Source: Nitrososphaerota archaeon
Lineage (GTDB): Archaea > Thermoproteota > Nitrososphaeria > Nitrososphaerales > Nitrosopumilaceae
Reading direction: 5' to 3'
Length of the DNA stretch: 64,000 nt
Assembly: GCA_028867675.1 (NCBI GenBank)
Contig: JAGWGA010000004.1
Location: 19,334-83,333 of the forward strand
Positions 7,464 to 14,982 of the stretch are shown piece by piece. The position numbers were made by a program, and so were the translations under genes. Position 1 is the stretch's first letter, and each line of letters starts with the position of its first letter. The notes beneath the pieces are model-generated. The model did no database searches, was not told the DNA's origin, and saw nothing but the letters and a program-made list of their open reading frames with translations.

Positions 7464-8069
7464 CTATTGTGGCCTAAATTCTCTTGCAATAGTTTCTAGT
7501 TTTTCACTATATGATACTGGGAATGATTCTGTAATTTTATTGAACGTTCGAAAATCTTTTGGAAGTGTATCTCTTTGTGATATGTGATAATCTCGAATCT
7601 TGGAAAGCGATTGTAATTTATGTAGTATTTTGCCATGACCCATTACTTTTTTTAGAAGAGGAATCGCATCATCAAACTTTTCGTCCTCAAGCCCAACCAT
7701 GTCTTGTTTGATAATGCCATCTGAGAACATTCTAAAAATTTGTTTAGGTGCAGGGTATGTTTTCTTACCAGTACTAGTTTTTAGTTTGTATGTTATTTCA
7801 TATTTGTTTTTAGATATCAGCGTCTTGATTGCAACAAGTTTGTAGACTCCATTCATCGCAGGATCATCCCTTGACGTTGCAAGTTCTGTACCCACTCCAA
7901 AAACATCGATAGGAGAATTGTTTTTAATCAAATCTGAAATAATAGCCTCGTCAAGATCTCCACTTGCCATTATTTTAATTGCTTCAATTAACTTTAGATT
8001 CGGTTTGACAGAAATTGGATTTGGCGTCATGTAATCTTCTACTTTGAGTTGTAATTTATCAAAAACCAC
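7464..8069 (-). pseudogene. Chimeric ORF: CBS N-terminus joined to C-terminal half of nicotinate phosphoribosyltransferase
   Basis: Residues 1 to about 34 (LKVEDYMTPNPISV...EAIKIM) match the start of the adjacent CBS protein (LKVADYMSPKPLVV...EAIQIM). From ASGDLDE onward the frame is nicotinate phosphoribosyltransferase: IDVFGVGTELATSRD, GGVYKL-like NGVYKLVAI, then TGKKTYPAPKQI. Only the last 165 or so residues of that enzyme remain; its N-terminal catalytic region is absent here and upstream. The frame is uninterrupted with a GTG start, so it may be translated, but NAPRTase activity is not expected. The join looks like an in-frame deletion between two neighbouring genes. A TGATAATCA box lies at 8122. 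Confidence 0.75.
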
Positions 8070-8121
8070 ACATTTTCTTCTCTACTGGTGCTATTTGACT
8101 ATGAAAAGTAAATTTCATTCA

Positions 8122-8130
8122 TGATAATCA
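8122..8130. promoter_or_regulatory. TGATAATCA box
   Basis: An exact copy of the recurrent nonamer in the 76-base gap between the CBS gene and the chimeric ORF, 53-61 bases before the chimera's GTG. The preceding TTCA makes a short extended repeat (TTCATGATAATCA). Confidence 0.5.
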
Positions 8131-8145
8131 GATGTGAAATTCATC

Positions 8146-8928
8146 TTATTCCTCGTTTGAAAAACTGGTTGTAAATGATTCTACAATATCTCTTGCAGTA
8201 ACTATGGCATAGTATTTGCCAGCTTTTGTCAAAACTAGACGTTTTATCTTGTTTTTACTCATGATCTTTGAGGCATCTCCTCCCTTTATTCCAGCAGACG
8301 ATTTTACAAGAGGAGTGGTACAATAGCCACCCACAGGATTATGAATCTCAACGTCATTTGCAAGTACGTTTACCAATAGGTCACGTTCAGTAAAAATGCC
8401 GTAGGGTTTATTGTTTTTTAGAACAATTACACTGCCGATTCTTTTTTTATACATCATTTTTGATGCTGCAAGAATGGAATCATCATAATTGACGGTATGC
8501 AAGATAGTGCTCCGCACTTTGGAAAGATTTGGATTTGCTGTTGTTCTTCTAAAGGCACGCACCATATCCGTGGCTGTTATTATTCCAACCAAACGTTTTG
8601 CATCAAAAACAAGTAGTCTAGTTTTCTTTTTCATCATTAGCTGAGCCGCATCTATAACCTTGGTAGTAGGAGATACAATTTCAAATGGACTAAGTTTGAT
8701 ATTTTTTAGTTTAACATCTGAAATATTTTTGTGAATTGATAAATTCTCAAGAATTTGTCTTTCGGTCAGAATTCCAATTGGCTTACGATGTTTTTCAACA
8801 ACTAGATTTCCTATCTCAGTATCTGCCATAATCTGAATGGCCTCTGAAAAACTTGAATTATCTTTTACTACAAGAGGTTTTGGACTCATATAATCTGCGA
8901 CTTTGAGGTCTAATGTTTTGATTGCCAA
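8146..8928 (-). CDS. Four-CBS-domain protein
   Basis: About 260 residues made of four CBS motifs in two Bateman pairs: ADYMSPKPLVV...GILTERQIL, then FEIVSPTTKVIDAAQLM...GIITATDMVRAF, a third around HTVNYDDSILAA...GIFTERDLL and a fourth ending YAIVTARDIVESF. CBS pairs usually bind adenosine nucleotides and report energy state; no effector domain is fused here. The track start at 8964 is a TTG inside a TATA-like TTTATTATATT. A leaderless TTG at 8928, about 25 bases after that element, is preferred, but the start is uncertain. Nearest relatives in the window are the protein at 19084 and the chimeric ORF downstream. Confidence 0.88.
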   Translation of the reverse strand: MAIKTLDLKVADYMSPKPLVVKDNSSFSEAIQIMADTEIGNLVVEKHRKPIGILTERQILENLSIHKNISDVKLKNIKLSPFEIVSPTTKVIDAAQLMMKKKTRLLVFDAKRLVGIITATDMVRAFRRTTANPNLSKVRSTILHTVNYDDSILAASKMMYKKRIGSVIVLKNNKPYGIFTERDLLVNVLANDVEIHNPVGGYCTTPLVKSSAGIKGGDASKIMSKNKIKRLVLTKAGKYYAIVTARDIVESFTTSFSNEE

Positions 8929-9024
8929 TACCAAATCTATTATGTTCAAATATAATAAAATCAAAACAAGATTCTCATTAGTGGTAATCAGTTAATTTTA
9001 AAGCATTATATTTTTTAGATTAGA

Positions 9025-9687
9025 TCAACTAACAATTACGAGTCCCTTCATCCAAGGATGAATCGTACAATAATAGTTATACTTGCCTTCGTTATAGAAG
9101 GTGTAACTCCAACCAGCACTTGGTTGGATTATATCCGAGTCAAACTTTCCACCAATATCCGTCACTGTATGAATGACAGTGTCATCGTTTGTCCAAGTAA
9201 CTGTAGTGCCAGTGTTTACTTGGATTATTGTTGGATGATATGATTCTGTAGTGTTAATCTGCCATGCACCAGCAACTATTGAGACCTTGTCTGTTTTGAT
9301 TATCATGTGTTGATAGAACGTAGCATTTTGTGCTGGAGGTAAACTAATCATCATGTTATGCATGACACCGCTATTTTGAGCCATCATCCACGGGCCCATA
9401 TACTGTTGTCTAAAATTTGAATTTGCCATCATCTGGGTCATCAATGTGTTCATAAATTGGGGATCTTGAAGCATAAGATTAACCCAATTTTTCATTGCAT
9501 CAGGGTTTGAGATCATACTACTCATCCAAGTGTGAGGCAAAGTAGGATCAATCCAACCCATTGGACCTGGCACAGGAGCATTTTGCATCATCATAGAAGA
9601 TCTATTATATGAGATCATACTTCCAATGGCAAATCCTGCGACAAATACGCCAACAATAATACCTATGAGAACATAACGGCTTACCAT
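9025..9687 (-). CDS. Membrane-anchored, Met-rich cupredoxin (plastocyanin-like)
   Basis: 220 residues: an N-terminal membrane anchor (residues 4-26), a Met-rich central stretch with about 25 Met in roughly 90 residues, and a C-terminal type I copper domain. Ligands visible are His in VIHTVTD and the Cys-x2-His-x2-Met set in YYCTIHPWM. It should bind copper outside the membrane and shuttle electrons, as expected for the copper-based respiratory chains of ammonia-oxidising archaea. The Met-rich segment may also bind Cu(I). A perfect palindrome spans the start codon, implying repression at this promoter. Confidence 0.9.
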   Translation of the reverse strand: MVSRYVLIGIIVGVFVAGFAIGSMISYNRSSMMMQNAPVPGPMGWIDPTLPHTWMSSMISNPDAMKNWVNLMLQDPQFMNTLMTQMMANSNFRQQYMGPWMMAQNSGVMHNMMISLPPAQNATFYQHMIIKTDKVSIVAGAWQINTTESYHPTIIQVNTGTTVTWTNDDTVIHTVTDIGGKFDSDIIQPSAGWSYTFYNEGKYNYYCTIHPWMKGLVIVS

Positions 9688-9703
9688 TAGAATTAAATTC
9701 TAA
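9687..9703. promoter_or_regulatory. Palindrome TTAGAATT-A-AATTCTAA over the cupredoxin start
   Basis: A perfect 17-base inverted repeat that begins at the first base of the ATG and extends upstream, between a TATA-like TTTAATACT (about 9709-9717) and the coding start. It therefore covers the expected transcription start, a classic repressor position. The arms are A/T-rich, so chance is harder to exclude than for GC-rich sites. A TGATAAC element lies further upstream at 9741. Confidence 0.5.
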
Positions 9704-9772
9704 TCTCAGAGTATTAAATGGTCAATACCAATCTCAATTATGATAACGTGATTTTGAAAATATTTTTAAAAT

Positions 9773-10411
9773 TTATCTAATTATCATGACCGGACATTTT
9801 GCCAATTCAGAGACCTTTCTACTAACACTTCCAATGGCGGTAATTTTTTTCATTCCGTGTAGTCCTTGACTTCCAATTACGATTAGATCTATTTTACTTT
9901 GATTTGCAAATTTCAAAATAGAATCAGATGCTCTTCCAATTAGAACTTCAACTTGTACATCAATGCCATGTTTTGTACATTCGTTTATTTGATGTTGTAA
10001 TTTTGTAGGAGTACCAAATTTCTTTGGAATACTAATCTCACGTTTTAATTTATTTAGTTTTTTATTTATAACTTCGCTCAATAACCCAGGTGGAACATCT
10101 GAGGCCACTTCGAGTACTGAAAGAAGGTATATTTTTGAACCAAATGCTTTTGCAATATCGAGTGCTTCAGATAATGCATTTTTTGAAAAATTGGACCCAT
10201 CATATGGTACTAGAATCTTTTTGTATTTTTTTACAAGAGGAGTTCCGGTTATAGTAGATTGTATTTTAGATGAAATAATATCTATTTTTGATAAATCCCT
10301 AAGCAAGTTCTCGTTAGAGCCATATTTTGCATTATAGAGTAAGGTCTTGAGGGTTTGACGTATTGTAGATATTTGATTTGACAGTTCTTCATTTTCTGAA
10401 TTCTTTGACAT
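9773..10411 (-). CDS. Universal stress protein with N-terminal helical extension
   Basis: 212 residues. The first 60 or so are hydrophilic and predicted helical (ISTIRQTLKTLLYNAKY...), followed by one Usp domain starting KKILVPYDGSNFSKNAL and ending with VIGSQGLHGMKK, then GSVSRKVSELAKCPVMIIR. The G-x2-G-x9-GS ATP motif is intact. The extension is absent from the other four Usps here and could mediate dimerisation or partner binding. It follows the CBS gene at 10462 on the same strand with a 50-base gap, so the two may be co-transcribed. Confidence 0.93.
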   Translation of the reverse strand: MSKNSENEELSNQISTIRQTLKTLLYNAKYGSNENLLRDLSKIDIISSKIQSTITGTPLVKKYKKILVPYDGSNFSKNALSEALDIAKAFGSKIYLLSVLEVASDVPPGLLSEVINKKLNKLKREISIPKKFGTPTKLQHQINECTKHGIDVQVEVLIGRASDSILKFANQSKIDLIVIGSQGLHGMKKITAIGSVSRKVSELAKCPVMIIR

Positions 10412-10461
10412 GTCTTCTCACAAACAACGATTTTACTTGTTATTAGGCCTAACTGATATAA

Positions 10462-11316
10462 TCATGCAAAATGGGGATCATTCTTTACAAGTCGTTCATG
10501 GGTCTCTACTTTGGTGTACGCTTTTACTATATCCGTGGCAGTAATGACACCTTTTAGATCATTTGCGTCAACTACTGGAATACCGCTTACTTTGTATTCA
10601 ACCATCAAATTAGCAGCCTTTGTCAAGTCATCTTCGGATCTTACTACAATCAATTCTGAATCAATTATGTCCCCAATAGTCATACCTTTTCTAGAATCCT
10701 CTGGCAATAGATAATTCCTATTTGGGTTTTTGAAATACATGCTATTTCTAAGAAATGAATCATATGTTATCACTCCCAATGTTTTTCCATCATTATCTGT
10801 AACAACAAGTCTTGAAATTTTATTTTTGTTTAGCATATCTAATCCAAAATATAAGGAATCAGTCTTTCTACAAGTCATTATTTTTTGAGATATGTAGTTT
10901 TTTACTTTGTATGTACCAGGATATTTAATTGCAAAGTTACGGACAAGATCTGACTTGGTAATTATTCCTACCAATTTTCCTTTTCCATCCACGATTACAA
11001 CAGAACTAATTTGAAATGTATCCATTCTTATTGCACACTGAGAAAATATGTCTTGACCATCTATTGATACAGTTACAAGATTCCTAGTCATTAATTCTTT
11101 AATCGGGATTTCATTTAAGGCTCGTACAGTTTTGTCATATTCTAGAAAACTTCCAAGATCCCTTTCAGTTATAATACCGATTGGAAGATCTTTTTCAACG
11201 ATAACAATTCGTTTGACATTATTTTTCTGCATTAGTAATAATGCATCATGTATTGTATTTTCTTTAGATAACGTAATAACAGGCGAAGAATATTGAGTCA
11301 TTTCTTTAAATTCCAT
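10462..11316 (-). CDS. Four-CBS-domain protein
   Basis: 284 residues with four CBS repeats: GIITERDLG, GIITKSDLV, GVITYDSFL and GVITATDIV each close one repeat. The first pair likely senses nucleotides; the tandem architecture matches stand-alone energy sensors. No other domain is seen. It is upstream of and co-directional with a Usp gene, a CBS/Usp pairing repeated across this region. The TGATTATCA box at 11370 lies in its promoter, with a TTTTAAAT element about 27 bases before the ATG. Confidence 0.92.
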   Translation of the reverse strand: MEFKEMTQYSSPVITLSKENTIHDALLLMQKNNVKRIVIVEKDLPIGIITERDLGSFLEYDKTVRALNEIPIKELMTRNLVTVSIDGQDIFSQCAIRMDTFQISSVVIVDGKGKLVGIITKSDLVRNFAIKYPGTYKVKNYISQKIMTCRKTDSLYFGLDMLNKNKISRLVVTDNDGKTLGVITYDSFLRNSMYFKNPNRNYLLPEDSRKGMTIGDIIDSELIVVRSEDDLTKAANLMVEYKVSGIPVVDANDLKGVITATDIVKAYTKVETHERLVKNDPHFA

Positions 11317-11369
11317 CTAAATACCATATTCAAAAAAAGCATTTAAAATCAAATTACAATTTCCAACTC

Positions 11370-11378
11370 TGATTATCA
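11370..11378. promoter_or_regulatory. TGATTATCA box upstream of CBS gene
   Basis: An exact match to the recurrent nonamer, about 20 bases upstream of the TATA-like element of the CBS gene at 10462-11316. It sits in the short gap after the HTH regulator gene. Confidence 0.5.
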
Positions 11379-11402
11379 GTCATATAAAAAAAATTCTAGT
11401 TC

Positions 11403-11768
11403 CTAATTCTCAATATCCGAATTAGGGACAATTTCTACTTCAAGAGAGCCATTTCTGAAGCAGGTCATTATGGATTTCACTCTGGATTTGTAAAGAAAGT
11501 ATTTTTTTCCGTCTTGGTTAATCGATCCAGATATTCCCAATAGCTTGTGTTTGTGCAACAGTTGCACCCTGCGATATGCAGTGCTTATCGGTATGCCGCA
11601 CTCGTTACTTAGGTCGATTGCGGATTTTGGCAGATCCATGGTGGCTTCTAAAATACCTCTAGAGTACTTGTCGGCCAGAATTTCAAGATATACATCCTTG
11701 GTGGATGGTTCTTGGACTGATTTTCCTTGTAATAATATTTGCATGATGTATGATTCATTCTGTTTCAT
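11403..11768 (-). CDS. Winged-helix transcriptional regulator
   Basis: About 121 residues from ATG 11768 (the track's 140-residue version starts at a TTG at 11825). The core, SRGILEATMDLPKSAIDLSNECGIPISTAYRRVQLL with KLLGISGSINQDGKKYFLYKSRV, is a winged helix in which AYRRVQLL is the recognition helix. The same layout, including the VYKSRI-type end of the wing, occurs in the regulator at 41651, so the two are paralogues. It lies amid Usp and CBS genes and is divergent from a secreted-protein gene. It is one candidate for the factor that reads the local TGATAATCA boxes, but nothing proves that. Confidence 0.78.
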   Translation of the reverse strand: MKQNESYIMQILLQGKSVQEPSTKDVYLEILADKYSRGILEATMDLPKSAIDLSNECGIPISTAYRRVQLLHKHKLLGISGSINQDGKKYFLYKSRVKSIMTCFRNGSLEVEIVPNSDIEN

Positions 11769-11842
11769 ATAGGCAGCAAGTCTGCATTGCAATGCACTGC
11801 AACCAAGATATGAATAGAATCTCAAGTCTTAAATATTAAATT

Positions 11843-12373
11843 ATGAAGGTTAGTTTATTGAAAAATTCAAAGATGGGTCTTGTAGCACTGGTGCTCTTGT
11901 CAATATCATTTCTAACCGCAATTGGACAGACATCCAGTTCCATCACAGTTACAACTGACAAGTCATCATATTCAGATGGAAATACCATCACCATATCTGG
12001 AACTGTAACTGATCAACTAAACATACCAATATCCATCGTAATCAAGGATAGTTCCCAAAATATAGTATACATTGCTCAAACAAACCCTAATTCTGATAAT
12101 ACCTATTCTACTCAAGCAACTGCAGGAGGAGACCTTTGGAAGACTCCAGGCACTTATGAAATCGATGTAACGTATGGCAGCAAAGATGTTACCTCCAAGA
12201 CAACATTTGAGTTCACAACTAGTCCTCAACCAATATCAACATCAAATACTGGAAATCAAACTAATGCAACTGCAGTAATTCCAGAGTTTGGCACATTGGC
12301 TCTTTCAATATTGGCCATATCCATTCTAGCAGTTATTGCATATAGTAGAACAAGACATTCTTTTAGAATCTAA
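11843..12373 (+). CDS. Secreted beta-rich protein with PEFG-CTERM sorting signal
   Basis: 176 residues: an N-terminal signal peptide (about residues 10-28), a beta-sandwich-like domain (ITVTTDKSSYSDGNTITISGTV) and a C-terminal PEFG motif followed by a hydrophobic helix and a basic tail. This tripartite end is the thaumarchaeal PEFG-CTERM signal recognised by an archaeosortase, so the protein is probably anchored at the cell surface. The domain resembles extracellular Ig-like modules. A second PEFG-CTERM protein is encoded at 17389. No archaeosortase gene is in the window. Confidence 0.88.
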   Translation: MKVSLLKNSKMGLVALVLLSISFLTAIGQTSSSITVTTDKSSYSDGNTITISGTVTDQLNIPISIVIKDSSQNIVYIAQTNPNSDNTYSTQATAGGDLWKTPGTYEIDVTYGSKDVTSKTTFEFTTSPQPISTSNTGNQTNATAVIPEFGTLALSILAISILAVIAYSRTRHSFRI

Positions 12374-12399
12374 ATAATAATAATTTTCAATTAAAACTT

Positions 12400-12876
12400 C
12401 TAGTGTATAATCATGACTGGGCATTTTGCCAATTCGGATATTTTTCTACTCACACTTCCAAGTGCTTTTACTTGACTCATGCCGTGAAGACCCTTACTTC
12501 CTATTACAATAAGATCAGGATGAACACCACGCTCATATTTTAAAATTGACTCAACCGGTCTTCCTGCAACTACATCATAGTAGGCATTTAGTGCACCTTT
12601 TGATTTACATATTGCAACATCAGCAAGAAGTTCTTTTCTTGCAATTGATTTTGCAGCAACCATAAACTGCCCTATGGATTTTTCCAATTGTTCATCTTTT
12701 TTCAATAAAGAAAGTAACATTCCGGGAGGAAAATCACTAGTATCAACCGCTGTTACAAGATATAGTTTGGACTTGAATCTTTTTGCCAACCCAATTGCGT
12801 GCAAGAGTGCCTTTCTGGAATGTTTTGAACCATCAATTGGAACCAGTATTTTCTTAAAAGTTGTGACTTCTGACAT
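12400..12876 (-). CDS. Universal stress protein (UspA family)
   Basis: 158 residues with KKILVPIDGSKHSRKALLHA at the N-terminus and VIGSKGLHGMSQ, then GSVSRKISELAKCPVMIIH at the C-terminus, so the ATP-binding motif is complete. It is divergent from the Hsp20 gene at 12999, and the two share a 122-base promoter region containing one TGATAATCA box. A TATA-like CTTAAGTAT lies about 25 bases before its ATG. It is very similar to the Usp domain at 9773, indicating a recent duplication. Confidence 0.95.
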   Translation of the reverse strand: MSEVTTFKKILVPIDGSKHSRKALLHAIGLAKRFKSKLYLVTAVDTSDFPPGMLLSLLKKDEQLEKSIGQFMVAAKSIARKELLADVAICKSKGALNAYYDVVAGRPVESILKYERGVHPDLIVIGSKGLHGMSQVKALGSVSRKISELAKCPVMIIH

Positions 12877-12951
12877 GTTTATACTAAATTACAAAACCAT
12901 ACTTAAGTCAATTCCAAGATTTCATGAGTGATATTAAGAGTAAATCAGCAA

Positions 12952-12960
12952 TGATAATCA
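12952..12960. promoter_or_regulatory. TGATAATCA box in the Usp/Hsp20 divergent promoter
   Basis: An exact nonamer placed seven bases upstream of the TATA-like CTAAATAAG of the Hsp20 gene and about 80 bases from the Usp start. A site next to the BRE/TATA element would suit an activator or repressor of the heat-shock gene. Confidence 0.55.
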
Positions 12961-12998
12961 AAAAAAACTAAATAAGTTACAAACGAGTTCTTTGCAAT

Positions 12999-13484
12999 AT
13001 GGACAAACCAAAGAAGTCCGAGTCGTCAGAGCATCTAGTCCCATTTTGGAGACAAAATTGGGCCGATTTAGACAGGGTGTTTGACAACTTTCGAAGAGAA
13101 TTTGAAAGATCAGTGTCCTCATTTCCAGCATTAAATCTCCCGGCAATGCCAATGGCATCAATGTCTTGCGATGTGCTTGACGAAGGAGATCGTTATGTAA
13201 TTCATGCAGAAATGCCAGGAGTAGAAAAGAAAGATGTCAAACTCAATGCATCGGACAGCGGTGTAGAAATCTCTGCAGAACACAAGGAAGAATCAGAGGA
13301 AAAGAAAAAAGACTATTTAAGAAAGGAGAGAAAAGCCGTCTCATATTACAGAAGATTGCCACTCCCAGAGAAGGTAGACTCTTCAAAGGCACAGGCAAAA
13401 TTAAACAATGGAATTCTAACTGTAGACATACCAAAAGTAACTCCTACGCCAAAGAGCCAGAGTAAAGACATCCCTGTACAATAA
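12999..13484 (+). CDS. Small heat shock protein, Hsp20/alpha-crystallin family
   Basis: 161 residues with the alpha-crystallin domain from about residue 50: YVIHAEMPGVEKKDVKLN, then YYRRLPLPEKVDSSKAQAKLNNGILTVDIPK, which includes the conserved A-x-x-x-N-G-I-L motif. The N-terminal arm is rich in charged and aromatic residues. It acts as an ATP-independent holdase chaperone in the cytoplasm. It is leaderless by the look of the promoter (TATA about 25 bases before ATG) and shares a control region with a Usp gene. A poly-T tract follows the stop. Confidence 0.95.
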   Translation: MDKPKKSESSEHLVPFWRQNWADLDRVFDNFRREFERSVSSFPALNLPAMPMASMSCDVLDEGDRYVIHAEMPGVEKKDVKLNASDSGVEISAEHKEESEEKKKDYLRKERKAVSYYRRLPLPEKVDSSKAQAKLNNGILTVDIPKVTPTPKSQSKDIPVQ

Positions 13485-13521
13485 ATTCATTTTTTTTTTT
13501 GAAATCAGATTAGAAATAGCA

Positions 13522-14430
13522 TTATTTTATCAGACTGGACAGTATTTCCAAGCCATCAGAGATTCTTTTTGCAGACGTTTTTAAAAATTCAGTTTCTTTT
13601 GGATCTAGGTCTAGTTTTACAACTTGCTTTACCCCATCCATTCCAATAATTACAGGAACTCCAATAGATATTGAAGAAAGTCCATATTCACCACTCAAAT
13701 TAATTGATGCCATAGTTTGAAGATCTTTTTTCCGAATTATTGCCTGAACAATATCAAAAGTATTTTTTGCAGCTCCAAAGACAGATGCACCCTTGAATAA
13801 GACTAGGTCTTTCCAATAATTTCTCAACAGATATGAAATCTCTTCATATTTTTTTTCTTGAAGATTAATTTTTTTGCCGTTAAATTTTGCATTAGAAAAC
13901 AATGGGACCATCGTAGGACCGTGTTCCCCCATCACCCATCCCTCAATGTTTCCTTGTTTTGTCCCCAATTCTTTTGATAGCAAGTACCTAAATCTACTAG
14001 AATCAAGGCCAGAACCTATCCCAATTACATGTTCACGTGGAAATTCTGTTTGTTTTAGAACCTGGTGTGTTATGATATCTACAGGATTAGTAACTATGAT
14101 TATTTTTGCGTTATCTGCATATCTTCTTAGATTTTTACAAATGTCTGAAACTATGGGAACGTTAAATGGTAATAGTTCATTTCTGTCCTCTTTAATTGCA
14201 CCTCCGCTAACTGTTATGACAACTACATCAGAATTTTTTATTGATGAGATATCATCAGTTCCCATTACTGATATGAGAGACGTTTCAGGTATGGTATTGA
14301 CAACATCTAGTGTTTCACCAAGAGCCTTGTTCTTTGTCCTATTGTAAAGTACTATGTCATCAAGACCAGATTGTGCAGTAAGAAATGCCAGTGCTGAACC
14401 AACTCGTCCTGCACCAATTATTGAAAGCAT
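13522..14430 (-). CDS. mdh: Malate/lactate dehydrogenase family protein (probable malate dehydrogenase)
   Basis: 302 residues. Seen are the Rossmann start IIGAGRVGSALAF, the substrate loop with DRNELLPFN, the TNPVDI segment and the catalytic pair region GEHGPTMVPLFS with the active-site His. The family interconverts malate and oxaloacetate (or lactate and pyruvate) with NAD(P)H. The absence of lactate-specific features is suggestive of malate, but discrimination depends on the active-site loop and is not certain. It begins three bases after the stop of the Usp gene at 14434, so the two are co-transcribed. Confidence 0.85.
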   Translation of the reverse strand: MLSIIGAGRVGSALAFLTAQSGLDDIVLYNRTKNKALGETLDVVNTIPETSLISVMGTDDISSIKNSDVVVITVSGGAIKEDRNELLPFNVPIVSDICKNLRRYADNAKIIIVTNPVDIITHQVLKQTEFPREHVIGIGSGLDSSRFRYLLSKELGTKQGNIEGWVMGEHGPTMVPLFSNAKFNGKKINLQEKKYEEISYLLRNYWKDLVLFKGASVFGAAKNTFDIVQAIIRKKDLQTMASINLSGEYGLSSISIGVPVIIGMDGVKQVVKLDLDPKETEFLKTSAKRISDGLEILSSLIK

Positions 14431-14433
14431 TAG

Positions 14434-14862
14434 TTATTTTACTACTAGTACAGGTACATGAGATTTGTGTACAATCGCATTTGAGATACTTCCCAAAAGA
14501 GCTTCTTTAACATTACCAAGCCCTCTAGATCCCATCACAATAAGATCAAACTTGTTTTGTTTTGCAAAATCTACAATTTCTGATTTTGCTTCGCCGTAAA
14601 GGATTTTGTGATGAAATACCATTCCATTTTGTGCACAAACACCTTTAGATTTTTCCATAAACTTTACTGCATCTTGTAATAGTTTTGCTTTAAGTGGTGT
14701 AACAAGATCACCAAAATGTTGTGGATATATGGAAACAACATGAATTCCGGTAATTGTGGCACCACATTGTCTTGCGATATAGATTGCCTTATCAAGCCCG
14801 ATAAAAGAATTCTTTGAGCCGTCTAATGGTACTAGAATTTTTGAGATTTTCGTCTTTATCAT
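14434..14862 (-). CDS. Universal stress protein (UspA family)
   Basis: 142 residues, a compact Usp with KILVPLDGSKNSFIGLDKA at the start and VMGSRGLGNVKEALLGSISNAIVHKSHVPVLVVK at the end, with the ATP motif intact. The C-terminus (HKSHVPVLVV) is closer to the common bacterial/archaeal Usp type than the ELAKCPV group in this window. It is first in a two-gene unit with malate dehydrogenase, and divergent from the CBS-HPF gene. A TGATTATCG variant box (14900) lies between them. Confidence 0.94.
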   Translation of the reverse strand: MIKTKISKILVPLDGSKNSFIGLDKAIYIARQCGATITGIHVVSIYPQHFGDLVTPLKAKLLQDAVKFMEKSKGVCAQNGMVFHHKILYGEAKSEIVDFAKQNKFDLIVMGSRGLGNVKEALLGSISNAIVHKSHVPVLVVK

Positions 14863-14982
14863 GTATTATTTTGATACAGGTATACTTTATCAACATCTCT
14901 GATTATCGCAGGCAAAAACCAACTGGTTTCCTTTTATATCCCTAGATTATTATTGAGGAAAGAAGGACAAAAAAGAATCAAA

